Below, one piece after another: positions 1 through 11,819 of a stretch of DNA of 64,000 nt; position 1 is the first letter of the stretch; every line of letters starts with the position of its first letter. The notes beneath the pieces were generated by a model that made no database searches, had not been told where the DNA came from, and saw only the letters and a program-made list of their open reading frames with translations. Origin of the DNA: Macrotis lagotis (lineage: Eukaryota; Chordata; Mammalia; Peramelemorphia; Peramelidae); contig NC_133666.1 of assembly GCF_037893015.1 (NCBI RefSeq), positions 226,052,996 to 226,116,995 on the forward strand, given 5' to 3'. Both the position numbers and the translations under genes were made by a program.

Positions 1-195
1 TAACCCTGATTGCTTTGAATCCAGGGCTATCCAGTTGTCCTGATTCATATCTGGTCACTGGACTCAGATGGCTCTGGAGGAGAAAGTGAAGATGGTGACA
101 GCACAGCAGTTGCAAAAACCCAGTTCATGTGCTTGCCATGGTATCATCTCCCCTGATATCATGGTCTTCTTCAAAAATGAAGGACAAATATCATC
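1..195 (+). repeat. 3' part of an unnamed marsupial retroelement
   Basis: The segment reads like the 3' end of an interspersed element I remember from marsupial genomes but cannot name. It contains 'ctggctctggaggagaaagtga'-type text near 68-90 and ends with a 'gatatcatggtcttcttc' motif at 155-172, followed by 'aaggacaaat' and an ATC-rich tail. The same terminal motif, diverged, recurs at 57720-57760. An 80-codon open frame over 68-310 is a by-product of the repeat. The left end lies outside the window. Confidence 0.45.
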
Positions 196-1654
196 ATCAC
201 ATTATACTATATCTGTTCAATTGAATCTTGGCATAATACTTTCAATACTATTCTACTCCCTTGACCCAAAGACCCCCTTATGGGATTTTGGCATAAAACT
301 GGAAACCTGAATCCCATAATTGTCATAAATCACATTCAGCAAATCCTACCTGAGGAAAGTGATTAATTTAAATGGAAAAAGGCTTAATTAATGAAAGAGC
401 AGCACTTTCTTATCTTTTGATGAATCAGTCTTTTTTGAAAGTTTAAAGAGATGCAGTTGGCATTTTTATCTCATGAAGTCTGCTTTGGGATACATTTTTT
501 TATACCACTTGGGAAGAATAAGGGTTAATCTCTCAAGAGATCAGCACAACATTTGGGTACTTAGCTTTTGGATGATTATAGATCTCAGAACAGGTAAACA
601 AGATGAAACTCTTACTGTATAGGAATTATTTAGATCAAGAATTTCTTTAGTACCTAAACAGAGGATAGCAAAATTTGCAAAAAGCTCCATTTTATTCATT
701 GTCAAGCTCACATAATATGCCATGAATTTGACTGCTTGCATTTCAGAAATTCAAATTTAGTCTTTAAGTGGAATTGATTTGAATGTAGGTGTGCAATATT
801 ATGTTTTGATATTTCAAGGAACTGGGGAATTATCATCATCGCCATCATCATCACCATTTTACTTTAAAATGAATGTATTCTGGTTATATCATTTGTTTTT
901 TAATATGTCCTTACTGACTTCCCTATTCAGTAAGCCATTCCTTGTAAGAAATATTTCAAAAGAAAGTGAAGGAAACACACATTTTACCCAAAGCAAATAA
1001 TTGCATGTCAATGTATTTAATGTTCTAGAACCCATGTCTTCTACCTCTGCAACAAAGAGAGGGATAATAATTTTCTTTACTCTTCTCCAAATCTATGATT
1101 GTCCATTATATTTATATAGCACTCAGTGTGAATTATTATTATTTCCTTTTACATTGTATATATTATTTTCTTGGTTATATCATTCTGATTCATTTCATCT
1201 AAACTTTCCCATAAATCCCTTAATTCTTCATAAGTAAGTTCTTACAGCATTGTATATTCCAGAAAATAGGAAACAAATATTTTTTGCATAAGAATTCAGT
1301 CTTTATGAAACTTTCAATATAAAAAATCTTTGGAACTCATAATCCATAAAATATTATTTAGTATATTAGAAATAAGTGTGAATTCATTTCTGTGGTTTCC
1401 CTTGGCAAGATTAATAATCTAAATCCTTCACTCTTTACTAATTTTCTCAGTTTCTCTATCTATTTTAATATTGATGGACTTTAGCTGGGTATGCAGATTT
1501 ACACAGAGTAAATATTCTCCATCTAGGAGTTTTCTTATAAGCAATAGATGGACATTTCCTTTTTCCCCCCCAAAGATTTACTTCTAGCACTGCTTTTGAT
1601 TGTGTTTACAAAGTTTTTAAAAGCATACTAAATAGAGTTAAATCTGTTAGTTGA

Positions 1655-1714
1655 ACATTTGTCAGTCATTAAGTATGTGAGTATACATTTGTCAGTCATT
1701 AAGTATGTGAGTAT
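1655..1714. repeat. Exact 30-bp tandem duplication
   Basis: The 30 bases at 1655-1684 are repeated without change at 1685-1714. The unit begins 'acatttgtcagtcatt' and ends 'gtgagtat'. Perfect identity in a diverged setting suggests a recent local duplication. Confidence 0.95.
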
Positions 1715-2399
1715 AGATTGTAAGTTTCTTTATCTGTAAGAGGCTAGTGCTGCCCAATATAAAACATTATTAGTTTTATAGAAGAGATTCTGGGAATTTA
1801 AGTGAATTTATAGATGTGAACTTTTATTTTTTTTTACATACTGTATGCTTTATAGCTATGAGATATAACATTTAGTAAACATTTTAAAGATATGCTATTA
1901 TTGGAACCTCTCTCTTTAGCCACATACCCTCTTAGCCATTTAGCATAGGAAATATTGTCCAGCTTCCAGAACTGTAGGAATTCTAGGACTTTTGTTCATC
2001 ATTAGGATCAAATAGATTTCTTCCTTGGCTTACTGCTTTGTTTAACAGTGTAATGTGCTTGGCATGGAAGAATGGCTTTTAAAGTCATCTGCTACTCAAA
2101 ACCCTCTTGACCAAGCAAAGTCACCATTTAGGGGTAGATGGAAACTGTAATCTGGAGGATGCCATTATTACATAGGTTTTGATGCTTTATTGCTGTGACC
2201 TTTTATATTAGAGGATGACACTGTGGAAATTATGAATACCAATGATGTGGTATGCAATAACCTCTTCTGGCCCTTATTTAAATATAGGTTGTCATTTGGG
2301 AAAAAAAAAACATTCATTATCCATGGGACCTGTATCAGTTTACAACCCTATCTTTTAGAAACACTTTGTTGGATTGTTTAATGAAATTATAAAAATATG

Positions 2400-2425
2400 T
2401 ATTATATATTATATAATATATAATA
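2400..2425. repeat. 26-bp perfect AT palindrome
   Basis: The bases pair perfectly around the centre at 2412/2413 and consist only of A and T. It is followed by further TA dinucleotides. It could extrude as a cruciform but is probably simple AT-rich slippage. Confidence 0.8.
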
Positions 2426-2634
2426 TATATATTTCTGCTTATTTCTAGATTGCTCATTACCCTGACTTAAAAAATATTTCCCACAAATGACATGAAAGTA
2501 TTCCATTCTCTAAGTTCAGGTAGAGTTTACTACATGTCTGAGAAGGAGAAGCCATTTTTTAAAATCTATCATTACATACATAACTTTTTTGTAGCTGTAT
2601 CCATTTTGACTACAACTTAACCCACCAAACAAAT

Positions 2635-2800
2635 CAACCAATTTATCAACCAATCAGTAAATCAAGACTATGTGCCAGGCACTATATTACAGGGGATAAA
2701 AGAACAAAGAATGGAATAATCTCACCTCATAAGGAGCTAACATTCTAAAGGGGAAGGGGAGAGGAAAGAGAGACAAAGAGGACATAAAATTATACAATAA
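2635..2800 (-). repeat. L2 LINE 3'-end fragment
   Basis: The text 'ctatgtgccaggcactat' at about 2668-2686, followed by 'aaggagctaacattctaa' near 2731, is the reverse complement of the L2 3' end ('...agtgcctggcacatag...'). The fragment is old and diverged. Confidence 0.7.
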
Positions 2801-2892
2801 CAACAGAGAGCTTAAATACAAAACAAATAAAAAAACCAAATGCAAACTTGTTATATACAAGTTAATTAGGGATAGAGGACACTAGGGAAAAA

Positions 2893-3110
2893 GGGACCTA
2901 GCATATGCCAGATACTGTGTAAAATGCATTACAAATATTATTTCATCTGATTCTCTAAACAAATCTATGAGATAGGTGACATGTTTTGCAGAGACAAACA
3001 AGGATTAAGTGACTTTTCCAGGATCACACAACTAGGAAATGTCAAATTAGAATTCCTGATTCTAGACCCAGTATAGTATACACTGTGCCAACTAACTTCT
3101 CTAATAGCAT
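2893..3110 (-). repeat. MIR-type CORE-SINE, antisense
   Basis: The sequence has the MIR order in reverse complement: 'gccagatactgtgtaaaatg', then 'ttacaaatattatttcatct', then the core region 'taagtgacttttccaggatc', then 'actgtgcc' at the tRNA-like end. It is nearly full length but diverged. Confidence 0.75.
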
Positions 3111-3420
3111 TTGGGAGGATCTGGAAAACCTTCATCCTGAAGAAGAGACAAAAAGTGCTTTAATCATCTTTGAGGCTGAAGTAGGGACAGACTCTTCTGG
3201 ATATGTCGTGAAGCTATTGCAAAGGCAGGAAGATGGCTGATGGAATGTTGTATATGAGGAACTAAGAGAAATACGGTCTAACAGGATCACAATGTACAAG
3301 AGGAAATATTGTACAATGAGGTTGGAAAATTGGGTTGGGTCCAGGTTGTGGACCTTAAAAGAAATACAGTGTAGAAAACATACCAGACACCAGGGACAGT
3401 TATTAACTGTCTCTTTAGCC
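3111..3420 (-). repeat. L2 LINE fragment
   Basis: The phrases 'ttgcaaaggcaggaagatgg', 'tgaggaactaagagaaat' and 'gggttgggtccaggttgtgg' follow the reverse complement of the terminal coding and 3' region of L2 in the right order. Divergence is high. A minus-strand open frame at 3287-3568 crosses this repeat and the following SINE and is not a gene. Confidence 0.6.
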
Positions 3421-3522
3421 AGTCTTTGCCCCAGTCACTGTCAAGAAGAAGAGTGAAGTCAAGTCTATAGGGATATTTGAATATGTATCCACTTCTAGTT
3501 AAACAGTCAAACCCAAAGTCAT

Positions 3523-3668
3523 TTTTATATTGCAAGGCAATGGGGTTAAGTGATTTGCCCAAGGCCACATAGCTAAGTAAGTATTATGTGCCTGAGAATA
3601 GTTTTGAACTCAAGTCCTCATGACTCCAGGACCCATATTCTGTCTACTGCTTTGTCTAGCTGCCCTGT
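3523..3668 (-). mobile_element. Marsupial tRNA-derived CORE-SINE
   Basis: Read on the minus strand it runs from the tRNA-like head (complement of 'tctagctgcc' at 3656-3665) through the core ('taagtgatttgcccaaggcc' on the plus strand) to the 'ttgca' tail at 3530. More substitutions than in the copies at 6155 or 40580 suggest an older copy. Confidence 0.85.
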
Positions 3669-4195
3669 CTTTCTTTGATACAGAGCAAAACACAGTCATA
3701 GAATATCTGTATGTGCTCTGAAGTCCACGGGGAAAATTGTCATATGTATTTCATGTTGTAGATGTCTTATAAGGACTGGACTTTCACTTCAGCCATTTCA
3801 TTCCCCACTTTCCCTTTACCTCTTTCTGTACACCTTTTTGGCCAAAAGTAGAATTACTCAATTAACCATGGATATTTGTAGAATATAAGAAATAAAGACC
3901 GTTCTGGGTTTAACAAAAGTTTTGTTTCCCACAACCTCCACCCTCATGAAAACAAACACTTCTGAGGGAAAAAGAAAAGGAAAGGGAGGCAGGAGATAAA
4001 GAATGATCTTAGTTTGGGTGCATATATACACAACTACTGCAAAGTTAATCATTGGAACTTTTGTTATTTTCATCACCATTTGCATATCCATATTAAAAAA
4101 ATCATTTCTGATTCACTTTTGAGTCACAATTTTTAGCCATTTTGTTTTTCCAAAACAATAAGTCTTGGTAATTAATCACTAAACAATCAGTAAAG
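3669..4195. other. Unclassified interval
   Basis: I see no named repeat and no convincing exon. A 77-codon minus-strand frame (3858-4091) lacks any recognisable feature. Confidence 0.5.
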
Positions 4196-4199
4196 GGGC

Positions 4200-4440
4200 T
4201 GTGGTGGGCAACCAGTTGGTGCAGCCAGTAGAGTGTTGACCTGGAGTCAGGAATACTCATCTTTCAGAATTCAAATGTGCCCTCAGGCATTTACTGGCTG
4301 TGTGATCCTGGACAAATCACTTAACATTACTTGTTTCAGTTTCCTCACCTCTAAAGAAAATCAGAGAAGAAAGTAGCAAGCCAATCCATAATTTTTGCCT
4401 AGAAAATTTCAGATGGAGTCAAAGAGTTGTACAGCACTGA
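4200..4440 (+). mobile_element. RTE-tailed marsupial SINE
   Basis: The head 'aaccagttggtgcagccag' and the core 'tgtgatcctggacaaatcac' are tRNA-SINE-like. The 3' half ends in 'atggagtcaaagagttgtac', which matches the 3' end of the marsupial SINE class thought to be mobilised by RTE LINEs. Four related copies lie at 11990, 37991, 50605 and 55310. Confidence 0.8.
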
Positions 4441-4517
4441 AAAAAAGGACAATAAAAATTCACAAGGTACTGTGTTAAATACTAGTGAATGGATGGATGA
4501 CATCTTTCTTCCTCTCC

Positions 4518-4518
<1 letters not shown>

Positions 4519-4583
<65 letters not shown>
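4519..4583. repeat. (CT)n microsatellite
   Basis: An uninterrupted CT dinucleotide array of roughly 63 bases, preceded by a CT-rich lead-in. Confidence 0.98.
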
Positions 4584-4587
<4 letters not shown>

Positions 4588-5645
4588 GCCAGATCAAAGA
4601 GGATCAGGAAGAAATTCAATAAAATAAAAAAAAATCACTTGCCTAAAGTGACTTCATAAATGGACTAGGTGTTATTTGCTTCTCCTACGACAGATTGAGA
4701 TCTCTTCTGGGAAAAGATTCTGAGGGAAAATGAAAGGCAGCACTTAAAGCAGCCTAGAATCAAGATGTTTGCTCTCTGAAAATCTAATTGCTTAAATGGA
4801 GCATATTCTGAATCAAGTGATGGAGCAGAGTAAGGGAGAGCCCATTCCTAATTCCCAACAGTCTCCTGCACCATTCTGCTTCTGTGTTCAGGCCCTTACT
4901 CTTGCACTGCCTCAGATGTCTATAGGGTGAACTCTTCCTCTAATTGGGACCATGTAAGGGACACAGTCAAACCAGCTGCTTTCTTAACCCCATGGGGATG
5001 TGCTTACATATTTCTGACCACCCACAGATTCATTTTCCTTTCTCCTCTCCTCTTCTTTTTTCTCTGATTAAGAGCAAGACCTCTCCTTGAATTTCCCTAA
5101 GCCCCTCTTACTGCATGAACTACAAAATGTACAAGTCCAATGTTCATAGAGAAAAGTAACAATAGAAGGACAATGTCAGACAGAGAAAATCACATGCATT
5201 TCATTAAAATGAAAATAAATACAAGTGAGAGGATCTGCAGATATCAAATCAGTCAATAAGTGAACAGAGAATGAATATTAATTTTTTCAGTCTCTACAGA
5301 AATGGGATGTGGAAGAATGAAAGTAAGGTAAGAAAAAGGAAAGGGAAGGTCTGGGATGTGAGAAATAAAAGGCAAGCATTAGTTTAGAAAGGGAGATAAA
5401 AAGGTGATATCAATGAAGGTTTCCAATTTAGTGGAGGAGGAGAGGGCACATTTGTGTCTGTTTTGAGACATTCAACCTTATAATGGGCTTCATCTGGAGG
5501 GAATAAATATAGTAGGAGCCCATCTTCTCCAAGCAAAGCTTTTGCTTTTGAGAATTGCCTCCCTCATAAATGAAATATTAAGTTAGTAATAGCGAATTAG
5601 ATGAAAAGACCTAGGACTTGTCTTAGAAGCGTTGATGATAAGGCT
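4584..5645. other. Unclassified interval
   Basis: Somewhat more GC than its surroundings near 4800-5000, with no recognised repeat or exon. Nothing supports a gene. Confidence 0.5.
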
Positions 5646-5649
5646 AGAT

Positions 5650-5800
5650 AGTAGAATCATACTAAGCATCTAGGCATGGTGTTAAATGTTGAGTATATAA
5701 TTAAAGAGCAAAGATAGTTCTACCCTCAAGGAGTTCAAAATTGAATAGGGGAGACAACATGCAAACAACTCGGTATGAACAAGGTATATACAAAATATCT
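5650..5800 (-). repeat. L2 LINE 3'-end fragment
   Basis: The wording 'taccctcaaggagttcaaaa' followed by 'gggagacaacatgcaaac' corresponds to the reverse complement of the L2 3' region. A minus-strand open frame at 5735-5953 overlaps it and is spurious. Confidence 0.65.
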
Positions 5801-6137
5801 AAGAGTAAAGTCACTGAGTAGGAAAATGGAATTAAGAAGATCCCTCATAATAACCAAAAATAAGGAGGAAAATAATGAATTAAAATAAAGTGTGCCAGAA
5901 ATTAATGTTAAAGTAAGAAGTTTCAAGAGTGAAAAGGGAGGATTTTGAATCACTTGTTTACCAAGCTAGAGAAACAAAAGGGTCAAAAGTAAGGGGAAAT
6001 ATATATTTTTTAGATACTTTGAGTTAGAAGAGATAGATAAAATAATGGGAGAGGTACAACTGATGAAAACAGGCAAGTGCCAAATTAGTATAAGCAGAAG
6101 TAATCATAGGGATAAAGAATTAAATGAGTAATGGGTT

Positions 6138-6316
6138 AAAAATAAATACAAAAGGGGCGGCTAGGTGGCGTAGTTTATAAAGCACCAGCCCTGGAGTCAG
6201 GAGTACCTGGGTTCAAATCTGGTCTCAGACACTTAATAATTACCTAGCTGTGTGGCCTTGGGCAAGCCACTTAACCCCGTTTGCCTTGCAAAAACCTAAA
6301 AAAATAAATACAAAAG
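6138..6316 (+). mobile_element. Young CORE-SINE with 17-bp target duplication
   Basis: A full-length SINE occupies 6155-6299, from the tRNA-like head 'ggcggctaggtggcgtag' to 'ttgccttgcaaaaacctaaa'. It is flanked by perfect 17-bp direct repeats, AAAAATAAATACAAAAG, at 6138-6154 and 6300-6316. The A-rich site and the duplication length are as expected for L1-type endonuclease integration. Confidence 0.96.
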
Positions 6317-6645
6317 AAATAAGTTCAAGGAAACACAATCATAGCCATTAATTTAAAAATAATACAATAAAGTAAGAATGAATATAAAAATGGGTAAGAA
6401 AATAAAATCCAACAATTTTGCTAAACAAAATTTACCACACATTAAATGATTCCCTCAGAGCAAGAGATGCAGCCATTCTTCAGGTGAAAGAAACAAAAAA
6501 TTGCAATGTCAAGAGACATAAAAAGAAAAATTACATAATGCTTATAAGTGCCACAGACCTTGGAACAATATTATTATTATTATTATTATACATGATGCAA
6601 CAAATGATATAGCATAAAATTATAAGGAAATAACTGAATTTTTAA
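6317..6645. other. AT-rich interval with ATT repeat
   Basis: The stretch holds a short (ATT)n run near 6570-6590 and a 64-codon open frame at 6418-6612 without known similarity. No gene is supported. Confidence 0.5.
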
Positions 6646-6987
6646 ATTATTTTATAACTTTTTAAATTTTCTTTAATTTATTTATACATTATTAAAATAT
6701 TATTATTTTAAGAGTAAACATAATATTCCCTCCCCCTACAAAAATATAAAACCTCATGAGAAATAAAGTGAATGAAAGAGAGAAAAAAATGTGTTTCAAT
6801 CTGTCTTCTGAATACCATCAGCTCTGTCTCAGGTGGATCACATTTTTTATCATAGGTCCATCATAGAACTTAATTCCATATTTTTCCACAGTTGCTGTTG
6901 CTGATTATAATTCCCTCCATCCATTCCTCCCCACTACCATCTATTATATTTTCTTTCTCCTTTCATTCTGTCCCTCTTTAAAAATAT

Positions 6988-7100
6988 GCTTTGGCACAGC
7001 TGAGTGGCAGAGCAGACAGAGCACTGAAACCACCCATCCCCATGGTGCTGGACAGATCACCCAATCCCACCACCTTGCAAAAAGTAAAAAAAAAAAGAAA
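6988..7100 (+). mobile_element. Internally deleted CORE-SINE
   Basis: About 95 bases start 'ggcacagctgagtggcagag', resembling the SINE tRNA-like head. They jump to 'tggacagatcacccaatccc' and 'accttgcaaaaagt', resembling the SINE tail, and then an A-run. The middle of the standard element is missing. It interrupts the 3' region of the half-L1. Confidence 0.55.
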
Positions 7101-7688
7101 ATGTGTTATGTCTGACTATCCTCTCCTATGATCTAACCTATTCTCTATCACCCATATCACCCTTCCCTCCCCCCACCCCCCTTCTCTGCTTTTTCTTCTA
7201 GATTTCTATACCCCATTGAGTATGTATGCTGTTTCCCCTCTGAGCCATTTGCGATGAGAATGAAGGCTCTCTCATTCCCCCTTGCCTTCCCCCTTCCATA
7301 CTACTGCAAAGCTACATGAAATATTTTTTACATGAAACATCTTAGCCTATTCTACCTCTCCTTTCTCTTACTCCCAGTATATTTCCCTTTTACCCATTGA
7401 CTCCTTTTTTGACAATGTATTATATCTTCAAATTCAGCTCTCTCCTAAGCCTCATCTATAAAAATTCCTTCTACCTGCTCTATTAAATGGGAAGGTTCAT
7501 ATGAATAATATCAGTATCATCTTTCCATGCAGGAATACATGCAGTTCATCAACAAGTCCCTCTTAATTTACCCTTCTCATCAACCCCCTCTATGGTTCAG
7601 CTGAGTCCTGGACTTGAAGATTAAACTTTCTGTTCAGCTCTAGTTGTTTCAACATGAACATTTGAAATTACTCTATTTCATTGAAAGT

Positions 7689-8608
7689 TCATCTTTTGTC
7701 CTGGAAGGGGATGTTCAGCTTTGCTGGGTAGTTGATTCTTGGTTGCATTCCAAGATCTTTTGTCTTCCAGAATACTATATCCCAAGCCCTATGAACCCTT
7801 AATGTAGCTGCTGCTAAGTCCTGGGTAATGCTGACCATAGCTCCATGATATTTGAATTGTTTCCTTCTAGCTGCTTGTAATATTTTCTCTTTGACTTGGG
7901 AGTTCTGGAACTTGGTTATAATATTCATGGGGTTGTTTTTTTTATTTCTTTCTGGAGATCAGTTGATTCTTTTAATTTCTATTTTACCCTCTGCTTCTAG
8001 GATATCAGGGCAATCTTCCTGTAGAAATTCTTTAAAAATGAGGTCAAGGCTCTTTTCCTGATCATGACTTTCAGGTAGTCCAATAATTTTTAAATTATAT
8101 TTTCTGGATCTGTTTTCCAGATCAGTTTTTTTTTCAATGACATATTTCACATTTTCTTTCAATTTTTCGTTCTTTTGGTGTTGAATTATTGTGTCTTGAT
8201 TTCTTTCAAAGTCATCAGCTTCCTTTAGCTCCATTCTACATCTGAAGGATTTGTTTTTCTCAGAGAGATTTCTTATCTCCTTTTCCATTTGGTCTGTTCA
8301 GCTTTTTAAAGCATTCTATTCCTCAACAGCTTTTTGAACTGTTTTATCCATTTGACCTAAACTGATTTTTAATGTTATTTTCTTCATTTTTTTGGTTCTG
8401 CTTGACTAAGCTATTGACTTCATTTTCATAATTTCCCTGCATCTATCTCATTTCTTTTTCCATTTTTTTCTTCTACCTCCCTTACTTGATTTTCAAAGTC
8501 ATTTTTGAGCTCTGTCATAGCCTGAGACCAACTTCTATATTTCTTGGAATCTTGAGATGAAGAAGCTTGGACTTTCTCATCTTCAGATTGTTTAGTTTGG
8601 TCCTCCAT
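7689..8608 (-). pseudogene. Degraded L1 ORF1 (RNA-binding chaperone) relic
   Basis: Three blocks on the minus strand keep ORF1 character. Block 8608-8426 starts MEDQTKQSEDEK and is Glu/Lys rich. Block 8288-7959 is a charged coiled-coil-like segment leading into LENRSRKYNLKIIGLPES, the conserved start of the ORF1 RRM domain. Block 7928-7689 contains QVKEKILQAARRKQ and ends LGMQPRINYPAKLN, typical of the ORF1 C-terminal domain. A run of stops separates the first two blocks, and one stop with a frame change separates the second and third. In an active L1 this protein trimerises and binds element RNA. The product here cannot be made. Confidence 0.85.
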
Positions 8609-8960
8609 GGGACCAAAGTAATTGTGTATGGCCAGGTTCCTTTTTTCTCTTTACTCATTTCCCCAGCCTGTGCCTGGTTTTGGGGTGCTTCTTGAGCTTT
8701 TGAGTATTTTTGGCATACTCCCACAAGTACCTCTCCTGGTCTGTTGCTTCTGCTGCCAGGTGCTCTGGGGCTGTTGCCAGAAGACTGAAGCTCCTCTGGC
8801 ACATTGCTACCCCTCCAAACCTGTGGAACAAAGCCTTCCCCAATACCTCTTTTCTCCCAAGGAACACTACTGACTATAGACCAAGGACCTGTTTCCTTCC
8901 ATGGAGCACGTCAGCATCCAAACAGAGGCACAGTCCCCCTCTCAAAATTTTGTCTTTTGG

Positions 8961-11570
8961 AATCCACAGAACCATTAATGGTAACCACCATTAGGTAATG
9001 GAGACCATCTAAGGATGATCTCTAGTTAACCAAATTTTAAAAAAGACACAGTTACATATTTAATGTAGAAAAACTTAATGCCAATCACTCAGTAAACCAA
9101 ATAGAAAAAAATAAATAACAAAAAAATATAGAACTGATCAAGCTATTGAACAAATTAGATTTGAAAGACTTAAGGTATATTTTCATGGGAAAAGTGAGGA
9201 AAATATGAATACTAGAGCAAATTTAAAACTGCCCAATCTGCAAAAAACAAAACAAAACACATTGAGGCAGACTTCTGAGACAATGTCATTTTATGGAACC
9301 ATTAGGCTCCATGTTCTCCTTTAATGAAGTTGACCTCACACATTCTGTCCTATCTAAGATGTCCATTTCCTCCAGGGCCTTAGTTTTATAGCACTTACTT
9401 AGACAATACCAGTGGAAAAGGTCAAAAATAAAAATACAAATACTAATTGTTGTTACCCAAAGAATGCCATTGGTTGACTAACAGGCTAGCGAGGAGACCT
9501 TTACACACCTATCTTGACCTTTCAGGAAAGTCTTACCAAGCCTATGAGTAGGTCCATGGGGTTGGCCTGTTAAGCATATTCCAAAATATCTACATGAACC
9601 AAAGAGTTTATAGAAGGATTGATGTCAGGCCTGGCAGAGTCATTGGGCTATACTCTCATGGTCTTCTCCCAAGTTGGTCAATAGAATAAAGACAGAGGAC
9701 TGAGGGATTAAAAAAGATAGCTCAGGGACTTTCCATGTAATTGAATAAGCTTTGTCATGCTCAGCATGGTCAAGATAATAAAGCAAAACAAAAGTTGAGG
9801 TCCTTGAATTGGCTTTCAATGAATAAGCAAGTGTGTTTATAATCTGCAGTTCACAGCTCTGAGTTCTCTCAGAACTTATAATCACCATTCCTGTGGAATC
9901 ATATCAAACTGATTAAAATTGATTGAAATAAAATAGGGCTCCAATAAATCATCTATCACTTATCTTAGTAGTTTATGATGCTTTTATCAAAATACATCAT
10001 GTTCTACAGGAAAAATAGTATGAACAAAAGTAAAAGCACAGAAATATTAAACATATTCTTTGTAGTTTGCAATTACTTTGGTTATTAATTCAGAGAACAG
10101 AAAGATACAGATTTGAATGGAAAGCATAGGCATAATAAACTATATCAAAGAATGATAGCAATAAGATAATATATATCACAATATTTATAGTAGGAATTTT
10201 AGTTTAAGTGAGCAAGAAACATGTGTATAAAAGAAATAATAAATGTGAGAAATTAAAAGAAATGAGGCTGAAGACTTCTAAGAACAGATACAGAGTGAAG
10301 AAAGCATAATTTAATGTTTTTTCTTTTCTGTTAACAAGTATAATGGTCTTTTAGAACGAGTACTTGAAGCATGCATATTCTCTGCCTACTGCTGGACATG
10401 ATGATATATATTATAAGAAGATGATTTCTGTAATTGATCACTTAACTGGAACTCTGTGGATCTATAAAAGGATCATCACACTCTTGAATTGTTTGTTGAT
10501 GTGTTTTTTCTGTTTTAGTTTATACATGTGAGAGTGAATGAACTATTTAAGGGTTGGATGTAGAAAAAGGATCCCTTTTCCCCCCTTGGCTATCAACTGT
10601 GAACACATTTCCTGCCTTGGAAAGTCAGTGTTGTTTGGAGCTTACTCCCTTTTAGGTCTTCTTTCCTTTGGTTAAAGTCCTTGTTAAATCCCTATTGAAA
10701 GACAGGGAAGCCTTTAGGAGGAAGTACCCAGGAGGCAGTACCTTTCTAGTAGTATTAGAATGGTATAAAAAATTGACACTGGAGAGGAGTCATCAGAAAT
10801 AAAAACAAGATTGGTATTGGAAAATGCTCAGGAAAGAGGTGAAATAGGAAATGGTGAATTAGCAGAATTCCTTCCTCTCATTTTATATATATTGACACTA
10901 ACCACGTTGCATTTTATATATATTGATGCTAATCACCAGTCTATGAGCAGATTATATAGCATGTATATAAGTTTTGGTTTTGAATCTTGTAATAATTGCT
11001 CTTTTTTTACTTTTTTACTTAATTTTCCTCTCTGAGTATAGGAATATGATGACCATCATTAGTATGTTATGTGATTTTGAGGATACCTTATATTAAATAT
11101 ACCCCCTCAAAAATTATCTGATTATCTGAGATAGGATTTATGAGTCAAAAAGAAATGAGGTATTGGGAGGGTCTTGGTGGGGAGATGTTCAGGAGACCTT
11201 CTTTAGGGTCTGGCTTTATAAAATAGTATCACAAACTACAATTTTCAGCCAAATCACATAGTCATTTCATGACTTGAGATGAACTTTGGAGAGCAATTTC
11301 ATATCTGTAGCCTTTTGAATTTCTGCCCCAGTAAAGTCCTAAATGAAAGAGCTGACATTTTACCAAGCCAAGTTCTGTTTCCTAAAATTGGTTCCTAGTA
11401 GAGAATGAGGATTTCCACAGGGTTGGACCATCTGCCCCAGAAAGGACAAACACATTTCCATTATGCTAGACCATTAGGAGAGATGTTATTTAACATCACT
11501 TATGAAAAAGGAAAAATTTTCCTTATAGGTTAAATCTTCTCTAAGGGATAGTTTGACTCTGTAGGTTATT
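8961..11570. other. Unclassified interval
   Basis: About 2.6 kb without a recognised named repeat or exon. Part of 9240-9960 has a texture that might belong to an old interspersed element, but I cannot assign it. Open frames at 9640-9888 (minus) and 10811-11035 (plus) lack features. A 31-bp imperfect tandem duplication lies at 10879-10940. Confidence 0.5.
10879..10940. repeat. 31-bp imperfect tandem duplication
   Basis: A unit starting 'cattttatatatattga' at 10879 recurs at 10910 with about four differences, so the duplication is older than the one at 1655. Confidence 0.8.
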
Positions 11571-11574
11571 ATTC

Positions 11575-11775
11575 TTTAGAGGATCACAAGATTATAGATT
11601 TAGATGTGGAAGGGATCTTACAGATTTTTTAGTCCAACTGACTTGTTATAGAGATACTGAAGCCACATCCAAGATCAAATAAATTACATGAAATATTATA
11701 GATAGGCCTGAATTTGTAGGAAAAAAAAATCTTGGTTTGAATTCTGATTCTGCTTACCCTTTACACTATAATGTG
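11575..11775 (-). repeat. MIR- or CR1-related ancient repeat
   Basis: The plus strand carries 'gaggatcacaagattataga', 'gtggaagggatcttacagat' and 'tagtccaac', the familiar 'allgress' text of old mammalian 3' ends shared by MIR-like and CR1/L3 repeats. It then runs to a tRNA-like 'cactataatgtgctg'. The orientation is inferred. Confidence 0.5.
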
Positions 11776-11819
11776 CTGAAGATGGTCTGGATGGAAGTGG
11801 ACAATGGAACTCAATTAGT

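Larger units (their letters stand above)
196..2625. other. AT-rich DNA without recognised gene
   Basis: No convincing coding exon or named repeat is visible. Short open frames (541-741, 779-1237) have no recognisable domain and the composition of AT-rich noncoding DNA. The interval holds an ATC-rich patch near 831-856, an exact 30-bp tandem duplication (1655-1714) and a short AT palindrome (2400-2425). Confidence 0.6.
6650..8960 (-). mobile_element. ORF1-only L1 element (half-L1 organisation)
   Basis: On the minus strand the element runs from a 5' region (about 8960-8610) through an ORF1-like gene (8608-7689), then a noncoding 3' region with a thymine/cytosine-rich plus strand, down to an A/T-rich 3' end near 6650. 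No endonuclease or reverse transcriptase sequence lies between ORF1 and the 3' terminus, so ORF2 is absent. This matches the HAL1 type of L1 derivative, which depends on L1 proteins supplied elsewhere. A related, internally deleted copy lies at 54390-55275. A short SINE interrupts it at 6990-7095. Confidence 0.75.

Noticed and set aside
8622-8998. Several overlapping frames on both strands with Cys/Trp-containing peptides
   Set aside because: They fall in the 5' region of the minus-strand half-L1. None continues into a recognised domain.
9240-9960. Possible old interspersed element with unusual texture
   Set aside because: I could not find paired terminal repeats, a family match or coding parts, so I leave it unclassified.
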